Part shown: piece after piece, positions 44,281 through 53,909 of the stretch
Layout: each line of letters opens with the position of its first letter
Position numbering within the stretch: the stretch's first letter is position 1
Assembly (NCBI GenBank): GCA_020742515.1
Contig: DYWT01000092.1
Location: 1-64,000, forward strand
Direction: 5' to 3'
Origin: Sporosarcina psychrophila
Lineage (GTDB): Bacteria; Bacillota; Bacilli; Bacillales_A; Planococcaceae
Length of the DNA stretch: 64,000 bases
Made by a program: the position numbers and the translations under genes
Notes under the pieces: model-generated
Told to the model about the DNA's origin: nothing
The model's database searches: none
What the model saw: only the letters and a program-made list of their open reading frames with translations

Positions 44281-45765
44281 CTAAACTAAACCCATACGGT
44301 AGGCAAAAGGGGTTGTCTTTTCAACTTGTTTAAACTTCGCAGTAAAGTAACTTTGATGAGAATAGCCTACTAAACGGGAGATTTCTTCCATAGATAGGTC
44401 TGTTTCTTGGAGTAACCGTTTTGCTTCCTGTATGCGCACGTTATGCAATATAACCCGAAAGGACTGTTTTGATTCGGCCGCAAATCGGCGACTCAATGTA
44501 CTTTTATTGATCCGCAGAGATTCTGCACAATCGGTTAGTCCCCATTGGGCATTCCAGTAATTCGATTCGATTAAAGCATTCGTTTTTTCAACTAATGACT
44601 GCTCGCCATCTCGTAAATGTAAGTTCAGGGATTCCACTGATATAAGATGTGTCGTAAATGCCAACAACTCTTGTACAATTTCATAAATAATCGGGCTTTT
44701 AAAGATTTGGTGAAATACGCCATAATAAGCTGTTTCCCAATCGGCCGTCTGGATATTATAAGATTTCATATATCTTCGAATTTGTGCCAGTACACTTGTT
44801 AGGCGCACACGTACAATTTCGGGATCAGGGTAGGGTTTTTTATAGGTAAGAAACTCATTTTCCACCCAATCGCAAATTCCCTTCGCATCCCTTTTCTCCA
44901 ACATTTCAATCCATTCCCGCTGTTCTAACGGTGTAAGAAAAGGGTCCATCGGCAGCCAATTAACTTGCTTATCATTCGACAGAATAATGTCATATCCTTC
45001 GAAAAAAATTTCTTCTGTTAACTTTTTTGTTTGTAAATACGTTTCTTTTACCGAATGATGCGGTAAGGAATCATTGCTTACAATTGACAGCGGTTCACCG
45101 ACTTGCTCTTTCCATTGCACGAGAAACGCACGGTATTCTTCATGAAAAAGCGTTACATCATTTGTATCATGGACACAAAGTACAAACCCCGATAAGGCGA
45201 AAAGCTTGTTCGCTTTGGTAAACGTAAATCTTTTTAAAGCATCGTAAACAAGCGGTAGCGTATCCGTATTTCTCATTAAAAAAGCTGACATTGTAATCTT
45301 CTTTAAGGGAACGCGCTCTAGAAAGAACAGATCCGCATAATCAATTGAAAAATCAACTACTTCACTGCCCAGTCTTGTATTTTCACGTTGTGCATTTCTA
45401 AGCTGATAGCGGACTTGTTGAATCTGTTTGATTAAATCCGTTGGAGAGAATGGGCGGAATAACACATCTTCCGCATGAAATCGAAGCCCACGATACGCTG
45501 TTTGAAATATGCGTTCGGAGGAGAGCCCTAACCAGCGAATATTCATTTTTCGCAGCAATTCCCCGATTCCATCATTTTCATTTACCCATGTATCCATATC
45601 CAATAGGAGTAAATCGGGGATGGTATTTCTAAATTGACAGACATAGTCTTCCACTGTTTCAAATGCCGTCATAGTCGCTCCTGTTAAATGGGTTTCAACA
45701 ATCCAACGAATCCCTTCAGCCTCTAACCTATCTTTTGCAACCAAATGAATGTGCAACTTCATCAT
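44281..45765 (-). CDS. Orphan response regulator with AraC-type DNA-binding domain
   Basis: A 494-residue YesN-like regulator. Residues 1-120 look like a receiver domain (IPDLLLLDMDTW with a candidate phosphoacceptor Asp, WLGLSSE, AEDVLFRPFSPTDLIKQI with the conserved Lys replaced by Arg-Pro context). The N-terminal acidic pair is weak, so phosphorylation is uncertain. The central 250 residues are helical and family-specific. The C-terminus has two AraC helix-turn-helix motifs (WGLTDCAESLRINKSTLSRRF and MEEISRLVGYSHQSYFTAKFK). No histidine kinase is adjacent. It lies directly upstream of hutUI in the same direction, suggesting control of histidine use. Confidence 0.8.
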   Translation of the reverse strand: MMKLHIHLVAKDRLEAEGIRWIVETHLTGATMTAFETVEDYVCQFRNTIPDLLLLDMDTWVNENDGIGELLRKMNIRWLGLSSERIFQTAYRGLRFHAEDVLFRPFSPTDLIKQIQQVRYQLRNAQRENTRLGSEVVDFSIDYADLFFLERVPLKKITMSAFLMRNTDTLPLVYDALKRFTFTKANKLFALSGFVLCVHDTNDVTLFHEEYRAFLVQWKEQVGEPLSIVSNDSLPHHSVKETYLQTKKLTEEIFFEGYDIILSNDKQVNWLPMDPFLTPLEQREWIEMLEKRDAKGICDWVENEFLTYKKPYPDPEIVRVRLTSVLAQIRRYMKSYNIQTADWETAYYGVFHQIFKSPIIYEIVQELLAFTTHLISVESLNLHLRDGEQSLVEKTNALIESNYWNAQWGLTDCAESLRINKSTLSRRFAAESKQSFRVILHNVRIQEAKRLLQETDLSMEEISRLVGYSHQSYFTAKFKQVEKTTPFAYRMGLV

Positions 45766-46124
45766 CTCACTTTTACGCTTAGTCTATGTTTCTCAATGTA
45801 AAATCTGCTGTTAACAAGTACTGTTGTCGGTTTATAACCGTTACACCCATTTTTTAGAGGACATATTATCAAAGAAATCTAACTTTCACTGCTTTACTTG
45901 TATAGTAACACACAAAAAAGCGCCTTCGACCTTGCCTCCTTTAAAAATACATTTTATTACGTTCTCAGTCCCCTAAGCAGGCAATTTTAATAAAATAAAC
46001 GCGTCAGTTTAAACTTTCTATTTGTGTGGTTGCAAAACTCCATTTAAATCTCCATGGGCACTAATTCAGCCTGCATTTGTTATACTGCAATATGTAGAGA
46101 CTATTCATAGAAGGAGTGTCATTT
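45766..46124. other. Intergenic region, nothing recognisable
   Basis: About 360 nt of AT-rich spacer between divergent genes; it must contain their promoters, but no hairpin, repeat or small gene could be supported. Confidence 0.4.
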
Positions 46125-46841
46125 ATGCAAATTATAAAGGGAAAAAACGCTATTATTACTGGAGCAGGCCGTGGAATCGGTCGTGCAACGGCAATTGCCT
46201 TTGCTAAAGAAGGCATAAATGTAGGACTTATCGGAAGAACAGCTGAAAATCTTGAGAAAGTAGTAAAAGAACTCAGCGAATATGATGTAGAAGTGACGAT
46301 GGCTACCGCTGATGTATCGGATAATGAATCCGTCATTGCTGCGGTTGAACATATCAAATCGGAACTTGGTCCAATTGATATCCTCATTAACAATGCAGGG
46401 ATTGGTAAATTCGGCAAATTCCTTGAACTGTCACCTGAGGAATTCAAAAACATTATCGATGTCAACTTGATGGGCGTTTATTATGTCACTAGAGCTGTTT
46501 TACCGGAAATGATCGAAAGAGAATCAGGGGACATCATTAATATCTCCTCTACTGCCGGTCAAAAAGGCGCACCTGTTACAAGTGCATACAGCGCATCAAA
46601 ATTCGGTGTTCTCGGACTTACAGAATCACTAATGCTTGAAGTGCGGAAGCATAATATCCGTGTAAGCGCGTTGACACCAAGTACAGTCGCTACAGACTTG
46701 GCGTTCGATGAAAACCTGACAGATGGTAATCCCGACAAAGTAATGCAACCGGAAGATCTTGCTGAAGTAATGGTTGCACAGTTGAAACTGCATCCGCGTA
46801 TTCTTGTTAAATCCGCTGGTTTATGGTCGACGAATCCTTAA
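46125..46841 (+). CDS. Short-chain dehydrogenase/reductase (3-oxoacyl-ACP reductase-like)
   Basis: A classical SDR of the FabG/YoxD type. Cofactor motif [15 protein letters not shown] at the N-terminus, [12 protein letters not shown], catalytic Ser in [13 protein letters not shown] and [11 protein letters not shown] with the Tyr-xxx-Lys pair. 238 residues. The basic residue after strand 2 (GRTAENL) favours NADPH. It is isolated from fatty-acid genes, so the carbonyl substrate is open. ATG 46125 follows AAGGAG at 8 nt. Confidence 0.9.
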   Translation: MQIIKGKNAIITGAGRGIGRATAIAFAKEGINVGLIGRTAENLEKVVKELSEYDVEVTMATADVSDNESVIAAVEHIKSELGPIDILINNAGIGKFGKFLELSPEEFKNIIDVNLMGVYYVTRAVLPEMIERESGDIINISSTAGQKGAPVTSAYSASKFGVLGLTESLMLEVRKHNIRVSALTPSTVATDLAFDENLTDGNPDKVMQPEDLAEVMVAQLKLHPRILVKSAGLWSTNP

Positions 46842-46967
46842 TCAATACGATGCAAAGTGAGTGTATTCCATCTGATTGTAAATTACCGGCCTGAGACAGT
46901 TTATTACCTGTATAGGTTGGTCTAGCACCGACTTACACCCATTAAGCGCTACACATAGATGAAATCA

Positions 46968-47016
46968 AAAAAGCGTGTCCCACTAGTCTATTTTCAGATC
47001 AGTGGACACGCTTTTT
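46968..47016. terminator. Bidirectional terminator after the SDR gene
   Basis: AAAAAAGCGTGTCC pairs with GGACACGCTTTTT; the inner CACTAGTC/GATCAGTG extends the stem with mismatches. The YozB-like gene converges on it. Confidence 0.88.
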
Positions 47017-47080
47017 AATTGTGTGAGTACTTGGTACCCGACATTTCAGCTAAAAATTCTTTTTTACTAGCACAACTAAC

Positions 47081-47632
47081 TTAATAGTAAGGAGAAATCA
47101 GGATATACACCAACACACCAGTAAAACTGACATATAGCCAAATTGGCATTGTCCACCGAGCAATTTTCTTATGGCGCTCGTTCTCCATATTCCATGCCCG
47201 CGCCACACTCGTCAGCGCAAGCGGAACAATAGCTGCCGCAAGAATGATGTGTGTAATCAGGATAAAGTAATAGAATCCGGCCATAAAACCTTCTCCGCCA
47301 TATGGCGTGGATGGAGCTAGATAATGATAAGAGACATACGTGACCAAGAATAGCGATGTCGTGACAAACGCTGCATATATAAAGCGGCGATGAACGGTTA
47401 TATTCCGTTTAAGAATAGCGATTAGAGCACAAACCAAGAACACAAAAGTAAAACTGTTCAAAATCGCATTTGTCAAAGGCAGGATTGTTAGATCAAATGC
47501 ATCAAAATCTTTTTCCCCTCGCATCCCAGACAGGGCACCAATGGCACCTATCAAAATGATGGAAATTGCAATAATCCACGGTTTATAATTACGTTTTTTA
47601 AACGTTTTTACAGAACTCTCATTATTTTTCAT
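47081..47632 (-). CDS. DUF420 membrane protein (YozB/CtaM-like)
   Basis: A 183-residue membrane protein with five hydrophobic segments (WIIAISIILIGAIGAL, ILNSFTFVFLVCALIAIL, RRFIYAAFVTTSLFLVTYV, FYYFILITHIILAAAIVPLAL, WTMPIWLYVSFTGVLVYIL). Conserved histidines in ITVHRRF, SYHYL, LITHIIL and RHKKIARWT match DUF420. In Staphylococcus the DUF420 protein CtaM is needed to make a heme A-type terminal oxidase, so a role in oxidase assembly is plausible. Stand-alone gene. Confidence 0.85.
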   Translation of the reverse strand: MKNNESSVKTFKKRNYKPWIIAISIILIGAIGALSGMRGEKDFDAFDLTILPLTNAILNSFTFVFLVCALIAILKRNITVHRRFIYAAFVTTSLFLVTYVSYHYLAPSTPYGGEGFMAGFYYFILITHIILAAAIVPLALTSVARAWNMENERHKKIARWTMPIWLYVSFTGVLVYILISPYY

Positions 47633-47706
47633 GACACTTATTCACTCCATTACTATTTAAATAAAACACTATCCTTTAATTGTATAGTAAGAAGCAAGAT
47701 GGTGCC

Positions 47707-48540
47707 TTATGAAAAAGCACTTTTTTGTGAACGGATGTCCGCTTCCTCCCCCGCTTTGCCCCTGTTCACTACCAGCCATGGTCTAGATTCTCTCCATTGT
47801 ACACTGACAGGAATCCGGTATGTTTCGCTTAGTAGCTTATCATTTATTACTTCTTCTTTTGCTCCTTGCGCTACGATTTTTCCTTCTTTAAGAAGAAGAA
47901 CATGCGATATCCCCGGGACAAGCTCTTCAATATGATGAGTTACGTAGACAATATGACAGCCTGTTCCCATTATTCCATCTAAAGATTGCAAGAACTTTTC
48001 ACGTGAAAGAATATCCAATCCTGAACAAGGTTCGTCCAATACAAGCATTTTAGGGTCACTCATTAACGCACGTGCGATGAGCACCCTCCGTTTCTCTCCT
48101 TCAGAAAGCTTTTGATACGTCTTTCCTTTCAAATATATTAAGTGTAAACTTTCGAGTAAAGAATCCGCTTTCTCCAAATCTTCTATTTTCACTTGTTCAT
48201 AAATACCGAAACTCGCAAACTTCCCACTTACGACAACTCTTTCAATCGTTTCGTTATTGAAATACTCCGCAAAGCGATCCAAAGAACTGCCGACAAAACC
48301 GATTTCTCTCCGCAGTTCCGGCAAATTGGTTTTTCCAAATAGATTTCCCATTATAGTAACTTCACCATTTGAAGGGAAATTAAATGCGGACATGATATTG
48401 AGAAGGGACGTCTTCCCTGATCCATTCAAACCAAGTATTCCCCAATGCTCATTTTGTCTAACGGTCCAATTAATAGCCTGTAAAATTAGCCGATCTCCTC
48501 TACTGAATGATACATCCTTAAACGAAACTATTTTATTCAT
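47707..48540 (-). CDS. ABC transporter ATP-binding protein (YlmA-like)
   Basis: An ATPase with Walker A GILGLNGSGKTSLLNIM, signature LSEGEKRRVLIARALM (Glu instead of the usual Gly, as in YlmA/ModF types), Walker B MLVLDEPCSGLDILS and H-loop YVTHHIEELVPGISHVL. It resembles B. subtilis YlmA. No permease gene is adjacent, so its partner or a non-transport role is unknown. The start ATG at 48540 (MNKIVSFKDVSF) follows GGGAGG; upstream in-frame sequence is not homologous. Confidence 0.85.
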   Translation of the reverse strand: MNKIVSFKDVSFSRGDRLILQAINWTVRQNEHWGILGLNGSGKTSLLNIMSAFNFPSNGEVTIMGNLFGKTNLPELRREIGFVGSSLDRFAEYFNNETIERVVVSGKFASFGIYEQVKIEDLEKADSLLESLHLIYLKGKTYQKLSEGEKRRVLIARALMSDPKMLVLDEPCSGLDILSREKFLQSLDGIMGTGCHIVYVTHHIEELVPGISHVLLLKEGKIVAQGAKEEVINDKLLSETYRIPVSVQWRESRPWLVVNRGKAGEEADIRSQKSAFS

Positions 48541-48643
48541 AATAAAAACCTCCCATTCTTCATTTTGTTTGTACACCATTATAGTTGAATAATCCGAATT
48601 CTGCTATGCTAGTAACAGGTCATAATGTTGGAGTTGAACCTTA

Positions 48644-49549
48644 ATGAATTTAATATTAATTATTTTACCTGTATTTATCATCTTTTCTATTGGATACATA
48701 GGACAAAAGTTTATTGGCTTTGATATTAAATCAATTTCAACAGCAGCCCTTTATTTAATGTCTCCTTTTTTAGCATTTCGGACATTTTATTCCAATGAAT
48801 TAACGATGGACTATTTTTATATTGTCTTATTTAGTTTAACCCTTACAAGCGTCCTACTTGTTATCGTTTGGATTACAGCACTGATTATGAAGGCAACACG
48901 GTCTCAGCTATCGGCAATGATTCTTGGGGGCGTGTTCATGAATAGTGGGAATTACGGAGCACCCGTTGTCCTCTTTGCATTCGGAGCAGTTGGGTTTGAC
49001 TATGCAGTCATTATGATGGTGTTTCAATCGTTACTAATGAATACTGTAGGAATTTTCTTTGCATCTATCGGTGGAGAAGAAAAGTCTACATTACGCCAGT
49101 CCGCTCAGCGAGTGATTCGCATGCCGCTCATTTACGCCGCCTTTTTAGGCATCGGGCTTCAACTAGTTTCAGTAACTGTTCCAAGCGCTTTAATGGAAGC
49201 CATCAGTCTTGTTGCTGATGCATCCATTCCGACGGTGATGCTCGTACTCGGTATGCAGCTTGCAGCCATTTCAAGAAAAAGGGTTGCTTATCGCTATGTT
49301 TCTGCAGTCAGTATCATCAGAATGGCAGTCTCCCCTTTGATAGCCGCAGGAATTTTATATTTCATGCCTGTCAATGACCTTCTAAAGGCGGTTATTATTG
49401 TTCAAGCCTCCATGCCTGCAGCAGCGAACACAACAATGCTTGCACTACAATTTGGGACAGAACCGGATTTAGTATCCTTTACAACATTTATCACGACACT
49501 AATAAGTATCCTTACCATTCCCCTTGTACTGTTCTTTCTGGGCGTCTAG
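48644..49549 (+). CDS. AEC family transporter (auxin efflux carrier-like permease)
   Basis: A 301-residue membrane protein with about ten hydrophobic segments in two halves (ILIILPVFIIFSIGYIGQ, LSAMILGGVFMNSGNYGAPVV, and ASIPTVMLVLGMQLA, ASMPAAANTTMLALQFG). The NSGNYGAPV and PAAANT segments are the crossover motifs of the AEC fold. Relatives export or import malate and other small acids; the substrate is not determinable. GGAG lies 10 nt before the ATG. Confidence 0.87.
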   Translation: MNLILIILPVFIIFSIGYIGQKFIGFDIKSISTAALYLMSPFLAFRTFYSNELTMDYFYIVLFSLTLTSVLLVIVWITALIMKATRSQLSAMILGGVFMNSGNYGAPVVLFAFGAVGFDYAVIMMVFQSLLMNTVGIFFASIGGEEKSTLRQSAQRVIRMPLIYAAFLGIGLQLVSVTVPSALMEAISLVADASIPTVMLVLGMQLAAISRKRVAYRYVSAVSIIRMAVSPLIAAGILYFMPVNDLLKAVIIVQASMPAAANTTMLALQFGTEPDLVSFTTFITTLISILTIPLVLFFLGV

Positions 49550-49660
49550 CGTTGAATTACTCGGAATTTGCTTCATGGCAGATTCACTATTCTTATCCGT
49601 ATAACTTTTACCTTCAACGGTTAGATTGACAGTAGCCTGCATTTGATATGGCGGGAAAGG

Positions 49661-50107
49661 ATGACCCAGTTGAAAGTGATGAGAAAAATACTAATCGTCA
49701 CCATTATTTCTTCTATAGTTCTGATTGTCGGTTGTAGCAATAAGAACTTAGTTACAGAACCCGATGCGTCCAAAGAGCCTTTTGGGGAGAAATATGGCTT
49801 CACTTCTTTCGATATAACAATCGATACAAAAGAATTAAAGGAAGCGCTTATTGCTAACTATAATGAAAAGCGTGATAAGACAGAGGCAATATACAAAAAT
49901 CAAGCGGAGGATCTTTACTTGAATGGTAATAAAGCAATGAAGAAACTCGATACACTATTCGAAGAACTCTCCCTGGATCCCGACATGGATGCTGAAGATA
50001 TTATCAAGAAAGCATCAGAAACGTTCGGTATTATCGATTATAAAACCCTGAAAATAAAAGTGCAGTTCAAAGGCCATGACAAAAAAGAATTAATGATGAC
50101 GAAGTAA
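49661..50107 (+). CDS. YusW-like lipoprotein
   Basis: A small secreted lipoprotein: MRKILIVTIISSIVLIVGCS gives a charged start, hydrophobic core and the lipobox IVGC. The mature part (FTSFDITIDTKELKEALIANY, YLNGNKAMKKLDTLFEEL, FKGHDKKEL) resembles YusW of Bacillus, function unknown. Start is uncertain between ATG 49661 (GGGAAAGG directly before) and ATG 49679 (MRKILIV). It is followed by a strong terminator. Confidence 0.72.
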   Translation: MTQLKVMRKILIVTIISSIVLIVGCSNKNLVTEPDASKEPFGEKYGFTSFDITIDTKELKEALIANYNEKRDKTEAIYKNQAEDLYLNGNKAMKKLDTLFEELSLDPDMDAEDIIKKASETFGIIDYKTLKIKVQFKGHDKKELMMTK

Positions 50108-50173
50108 TAAATAATAGTCGTGTCTGTTAATATATTACGTTAACCTGTTCCTTCTTTGTGGGAATGTTAAATG

Positions 50174-50213
50174 AAAAATGACGACGAATCATTATTGATT
50201 CGTCGTCATTTTT
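50174..50213. terminator. Bidirectional terminator after the YusW-like gene
   Basis: AAAAATGACGACGAATCA pairs perfectly with TGATTCGTCGTCATTTTT around a TTAT loop, between converging genes. Confidence 0.93.
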
Positions 50214-50262
50214 ATATTATCCGATTGTATTAATACCTACTAAGCCATACATCAAACACAAG

Positions 50263-51993
50263 TTAACTCAATTTAAAATCAGATACCAAGTCCTGCAGTT
50301 CTGCAGACATTTTGGACAAAGCTCTAGAGGCATGCGCCATTTCTAGCATAGAGGCATGTTGCTCTTCAGACGCTGCAGCGACATTTTGCGTATAACTAGC
50401 TGATTGTTCCGTAACATCTCTTGTTTTATCTACTATTTCAACTAGATTTTCCGTATTACGGTTAATTTCCTGAATTTCATTTGAAATATTTGATAACTTA
50501 TTTGTAATCGAGTTTATGTCAGTTGAAATCGTTTTAAATGTACTTCCTGCATTTTCGACGGCCTTCATTCCATTTTCGATTACGGTTTCTCCTTCATTCA
50601 CTAAGTTAACTGTATTCTTCGTATCGAATTGAATTTCGTTAATCAAAGTAGATATATGATTCGCCGCATTCCCTGATTCCTCAGCTAACTTCTTGACTTC
50701 ATCCGCTACAACGGCAAAACCTTTACCATGTTCACCAGCACGGGCTGCTTCAATCGCAGCATTTAAAGCAAGTAAGTTCGTTTGAGCAGCAATGTTCGTG
50801 ATTACATTGATGATTTCATCAATCTCACCTGATTTGCGTTCTAGTACATAAATTGCTTCTGTTGTTGACGCATTCTGTTGTCTAATTTGTTGCATTTGTT
50901 CTACAGTCTTTTTAATGACTTCATTACCCGAAAGAGAAACAGTAGTTGTCGCAGTTGATAAATCGTTTAATTCTTTAATATCCATTGTGATTTGTGTAAT
51001 ACTTGAAGACATTTGTGTGACAGATTCTTTTGCTTCCTGCATTCCCAACAACTGGTTTTCTTGTCCCATTGCTACTTGCTGGGTGGATTCTGAAATTTCC
51101 TCAGAAGCCTTACTCGTTTCCTCACTACTAGCAGTCAACTGTTCTGACGTTGCAGCTACTTGTTCCGCAGAGTTTGAAACGGAATCTATTACGTTTTTCA
51201 AATTATCTACCATCGTATTTAATCCTATTGCTAAATCACCAAGTTCGTCTTTGTTTTTGACTTCAATCCTATCAATAGAGAGGTCTTGTTCGGCGATTTT
51301 TTGTACGCTTTGCTCGATTCGTCTAATAGGAGTCGCTAAATGCCTCGAAAATAATAGAATGACGACTAATCCTACAAGTGCACTCGCAACAAGAGTAATC
51401 AGTATAGTGTTCAAAATAGCATTGGCACCCTTATTAAAATCTTGCATGTATGTGCCTGCGACGATAACCCATCCCCAATCCGGATCTAACGCGCTATATG
51501 TAACCTTTGTCGATTCTGTGCCTGGTTGATTCGGTAGCTCCCAAGTATAATGAGTAAAGCCTCCACCATCTTGCGCAGCCTTTATAATTTCTTGAACCAT
51601 ATAAATCCCATCTGCATCTTGATGGTCCCATCCATTCGTGCCCTCTATAGAAGGATGTGCAATTTCCAACCCATCCTGTTCGTAAACCGCAAAGTAACCA
51701 CTACCCAAATCTACTTTCGAGGTAATTGAACGTGTACCATCATTTTGGCGTTCACCGATTAGATATTCTTTCACTTTTTCTTGTGCTTCTTCCAATGGTA
51801 TGTCGCCTTGCTCGACAGCGTAATTCATCGAATCAATTACTTGAAGTGCCATCTCAACACCATTTTTCAGCGTCGTTTCACCTAGTTCATCTAGATTATC
51901 TTTTGCTGATAAATAACTACTGAATCCAATAATTAAACTTGGAATTAACAGTAAGCAAAATGAAATAATAAATAATTTCGACCGAATTTTCAT
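50263..51993 (-). CDS. Methyl-accepting chemotaxis protein with Cache sensor
   Basis: Membrane chemoreceptor. TM1 at residues about 7-27 ([20 protein letters not shown]), an extracellular single-Cache domain ([33 protein letters not shown]), TM2 ([22 protein letters not shown]), HAMP ([20 protein letters not shown]) and a signalling domain with the conserved tip [20 protein letters not shown] (in pieces) and [20 protein letters not shown]. Cache domains sense organic acids or amino acids; ligand unknown. ATG 51993 (MKIRSKLF) follows AGGGGGAA. The second chemoreceptor of the window, unlinked to the first. Confidence 0.93.
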   Translation of the reverse strand: MKIRSKLFIISFCLLLIPSLIIGFSSYLSAKDNLDELGETTLKNGVEMALQVIDSMNYAVEQGDIPLEEAQEKVKEYLIGERQNDGTRSITSKVDLGSGYFAVYEQDGLEIAHPSIEGTNGWDHQDADGIYMVQEIIKAAQDGGGFTHYTWELPNQPGTESTKVTYSALDPDWGWVIVAGTYMQDFNKGANAILNTILITLVASALVGLVVILLFSRHLATPIRRIEQSVQKIAEQDLSIDRIEVKNKDELGDLAIGLNTMVDNLKNVIDSVSNSAEQVAATSEQLTASSEETSKASEEISESTQQVAMGQENQLLGMQEAKESVTQMSSSITQITMDIKELNDLSTATTTVSLSGNEVIKKTVEQMQQIRQQNASTTEAIYVLERKSGEIDEIINVITNIAAQTNLLALNAAIEAARAGEHGKGFAVVADEVKKLAEESGNAANHISTLINEIQFDTKNTVNLVNEGETVIENGMKAVENAGSTFKTISTDINSITNKLSNISNEIQEINRNTENLVEIVDKTRDVTEQSASYTQNVAAASEEQHASMLEMAHASRALSKMSAELQDLVSDFKLS

Positions 51994-52510
51994 GCAGGTA
52001 TTTCCCCCTATTCCCAAGATTCAACATCACACCTTTTGACTATTAAATAATCGACAATCAAACAGGTACTTATATCATACCTGTCACAGAATTTCTTGCA
52101 ACATAAAATTGTAATTTTAAATTCCTTCGATGTATTTACTTCTCAAGTTATTTGGACAATTGCTTCATGAAAGGTTAAAGACCTTTTAACAATATTACAA
52201 ACGCCATTATAGTTCACGGCAAAATTGCGTAACAATCATTATTCAAGTATAATTTAAAGTGATAGACATTAGATGAGAAGCTATGATAGTTAAAATAGGG
52301 CTACTTCTAATTTTTTTGACGCCGTTTCTAGACATAGGTCAAGCATTACTATAAAACAACAAAAATAGGGACATATTTCACTTTTTTTAAGTCTTTTTTA
52401 ATTTAACAGTCTTTTCCAAACTAATCGTGGTATCATAGTATTTTCGGATAGTTGATAAAATGGTCATAATTTATTCAAATATTTCTTCGGATATTGATAG
52501 GAGGTGTACT
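51994..52510. other. Long intergenic region before pssA
   Basis: About 500 nt, very AT-rich. No gene, hairpin or repeat could be supported. A reading that begins at 52460 belongs to the pssA frame but precedes its ribosome site. Confidence 0.4.
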
Positions 52511-53044
52511 ATGTTTTTACCTGATTATGTTGAACATTCCAAAGTTAAAGCACAGTTAGCCAATGCAATTACTTTGATGAATCTTAGTTTTGGTGTTATT
52601 GCTATTATTCTAATTATAAAAGGCTTAGGTCATATGAGTTTACTATTCATCTTCCTTGCTGCATTATTCGATCGTTTCGACGGAATGGTGGCAAGACATT
52701 ATAATGCGGAATCTCTTTTCGGCAAAGAGCTCGATTCGTTATGTGACCTGGTTTCATTTGGTCTGGCGCCTGCGTTATTAATTTACGAATCAATACTTTA
52801 CGAGAAGCCACTGCTTGGAATCATTGTTACTGTTTTTTACGTATTGGCAGGTGCTGTTCGTCTTGCCCGCTTTAATGCAAGTGAGTTTGATGGCGCATTT
52901 TACGGTGTTCCAATTACAGCAGCAGGTGTTGTAATGACGTTAAGTTTCTTCCTCATTCCCTATATGGGAACATTATTTTTTGTCATATTAATGCTGATTA
53001 TGTCAGTCTTAATGATTAGCAATATTCGTATTGCAAAAGTATAA
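52511..53044 (+). CDS. pssA: CDP-diacylglycerol-serine O-phosphatidyltransferase
   Basis: Makes phosphatidylserine from CDP-diacylglycerol and serine at the membrane. The CDP-alcohol phosphotransferase motif is complete: D57-G58..A61-R62, G71, D75, D79 in FDGMVARHYNAESLFGKELD and SLCD. About five to six transmembrane helices, 177 residues, like B. subtilis PssA. ATG 52511 follows ATAGGAGG. It is directly followed by psd, which uses its product. Confidence 0.94.
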   Translation: MFLPDYVEHSKVKAQLANAITLMNLSFGVIAIILIIKGLGHMSLLFIFLAALFDRFDGMVARHYNAESLFGKELDSLCDLVSFGLAPALLIYESILYEKPLLGIIVTVFYVLAGAVRLARFNASEFDGAFYGVPITAAGVVMTLSFFLIPYMGTLFFVILMLIMSVLMISNIRIAKV

Positions 53045-53068
53045 ATGAAATCTACAGGAGATAAAAAA

Positions 53069-53845
53069 ATGAAAAAAGCACTATTTAAATCTTTTGTCGA
53101 GTTGACGGGAAATCCTTTTTCTTCTTCTCTTTTAAAATCGTTTACAAGCGCCCGGTTAAGTCGACCGTTCATCGGACCATTCAGCAGGGCTTATCGCCTC
53201 AATATTGAAGAAATGGAATATCCGATTTCCCACTATAAAAGTCTATCAGAACTCTTTACACGTTCCTTGAAAGAAGGGGCTCGTCAAGTGGACCCTTCTC
53301 CAAGCATACTTACTTCACCGGTGGACGGTATCGTAAGTGGAGTAGGAAGAATAGCTGCCGATCAAACATTTCTCATTAAAGGTCATCAGTACCGATTAAA
53401 CGAAATAATGGGATCAGAAAGGAAAGCAGCTCCCTATAAAGACGGCTTCTACTATATCTTTTACCTATCACCCAGCCATTATCATCATTTCCACTATCCA
53501 GTAGCCGGGGAATTGGTTTCACGTTATGCACTTGGCGGTGTATCCTATCCCGTGAATAATTTAGGCTTACGCCTTGGACAAAGCCCTTTTTCTACGAACC
53601 ATCGTCTTATTTCAGAAGTGAAGATGGATTTTGGAAATGTCGCGATTGTAAAAGTTGGTGCTTTAAATGTAAATAGTATACAGCTCTATAGTTCATCAAA
53701 AGAATGTATTAAAGGAAATGATTTCGGCTTTTTCAGTTTCGGCTCTACCGTTATTCTTTTTATAGAGAATAACTCACATTTCACGACGTCAGTTGAGTTA
53801 AATAGTGAAGTTCAGGTGGGACAACCCGTTGGTAATTGGATTTAG
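53069..53845 (+). CDS. psd: Phosphatidylserine decarboxylase proenzyme
   Basis: Converts phosphatidylserine to phosphatidylethanolamine. Self-cleavage at Gly225-Ser226 in FFSFGSTVILF generates the pyruvoyl group; this FGST form is the Bacillus variant of the LGST motif. Conserved upstream blocks are YKSLSELFTRSLKEGAR, SPVDGIVSGVG, FYYIFYLSPSHYHHFHYPV (catalytic His region) and HRLISEVKMDFGNVAIVKVGA. 258 residues. ATG 53069 has CAGGAG 8 nt upstream; an ATG directly after the pssA stop (53045) lacks one. Operon with pssA, 24 nt apart. Confidence 0.94.
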   Translation: MKKALFKSFVELTGNPFSSSLLKSFTSARLSRPFIGPFSRAYRLNIEEMEYPISHYKSLSELFTRSLKEGARQVDPSPSILTSPVDGIVSGVGRIAADQTFLIKGHQYRLNEIMGSERKAAPYKDGFYYIFYLSPSHYHHFHYPVAGELVSRYALGGVSYPVNNLGLRLGQSPFSTNHRLISEVKMDFGNVAIVKVGALNVNSIQLYSSSKECIKGNDFGFFSFGSTVILFIENNSHFTTSVELNSEVQVGQPVGNWI

Positions 53846-53851
53846 TAAACA

Positions 53852-53901
53852 AAAAAAGCAATTCTTGATCAGTGTATATGCTGATCAAGGATTGCTTTTT
53901 T
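53852..53901. terminator. Bidirectional terminator between psd and dbpA
   Basis: AAAAAAGCAAT and ATTGCTTTTTT with inner CTTGATCAG/CTGATCAAG form a long stem with one mismatch region; both converging genes end here. Confidence 0.9.
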
Positions 53902-53909
53902 ATTGAAAA

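Noticed and set aside
47707..48540. ABC ATPase as part of an operon with the AEC permease
   Set aside because: The two genes are divergent and AEC proteins are not ABC permeases.
50263..51993. Chemotaxis gene cluster
   Set aside because: Only two unlinked receptors (30501 and 50263) are present; no cheA, cheW or flagellar genes in the window.
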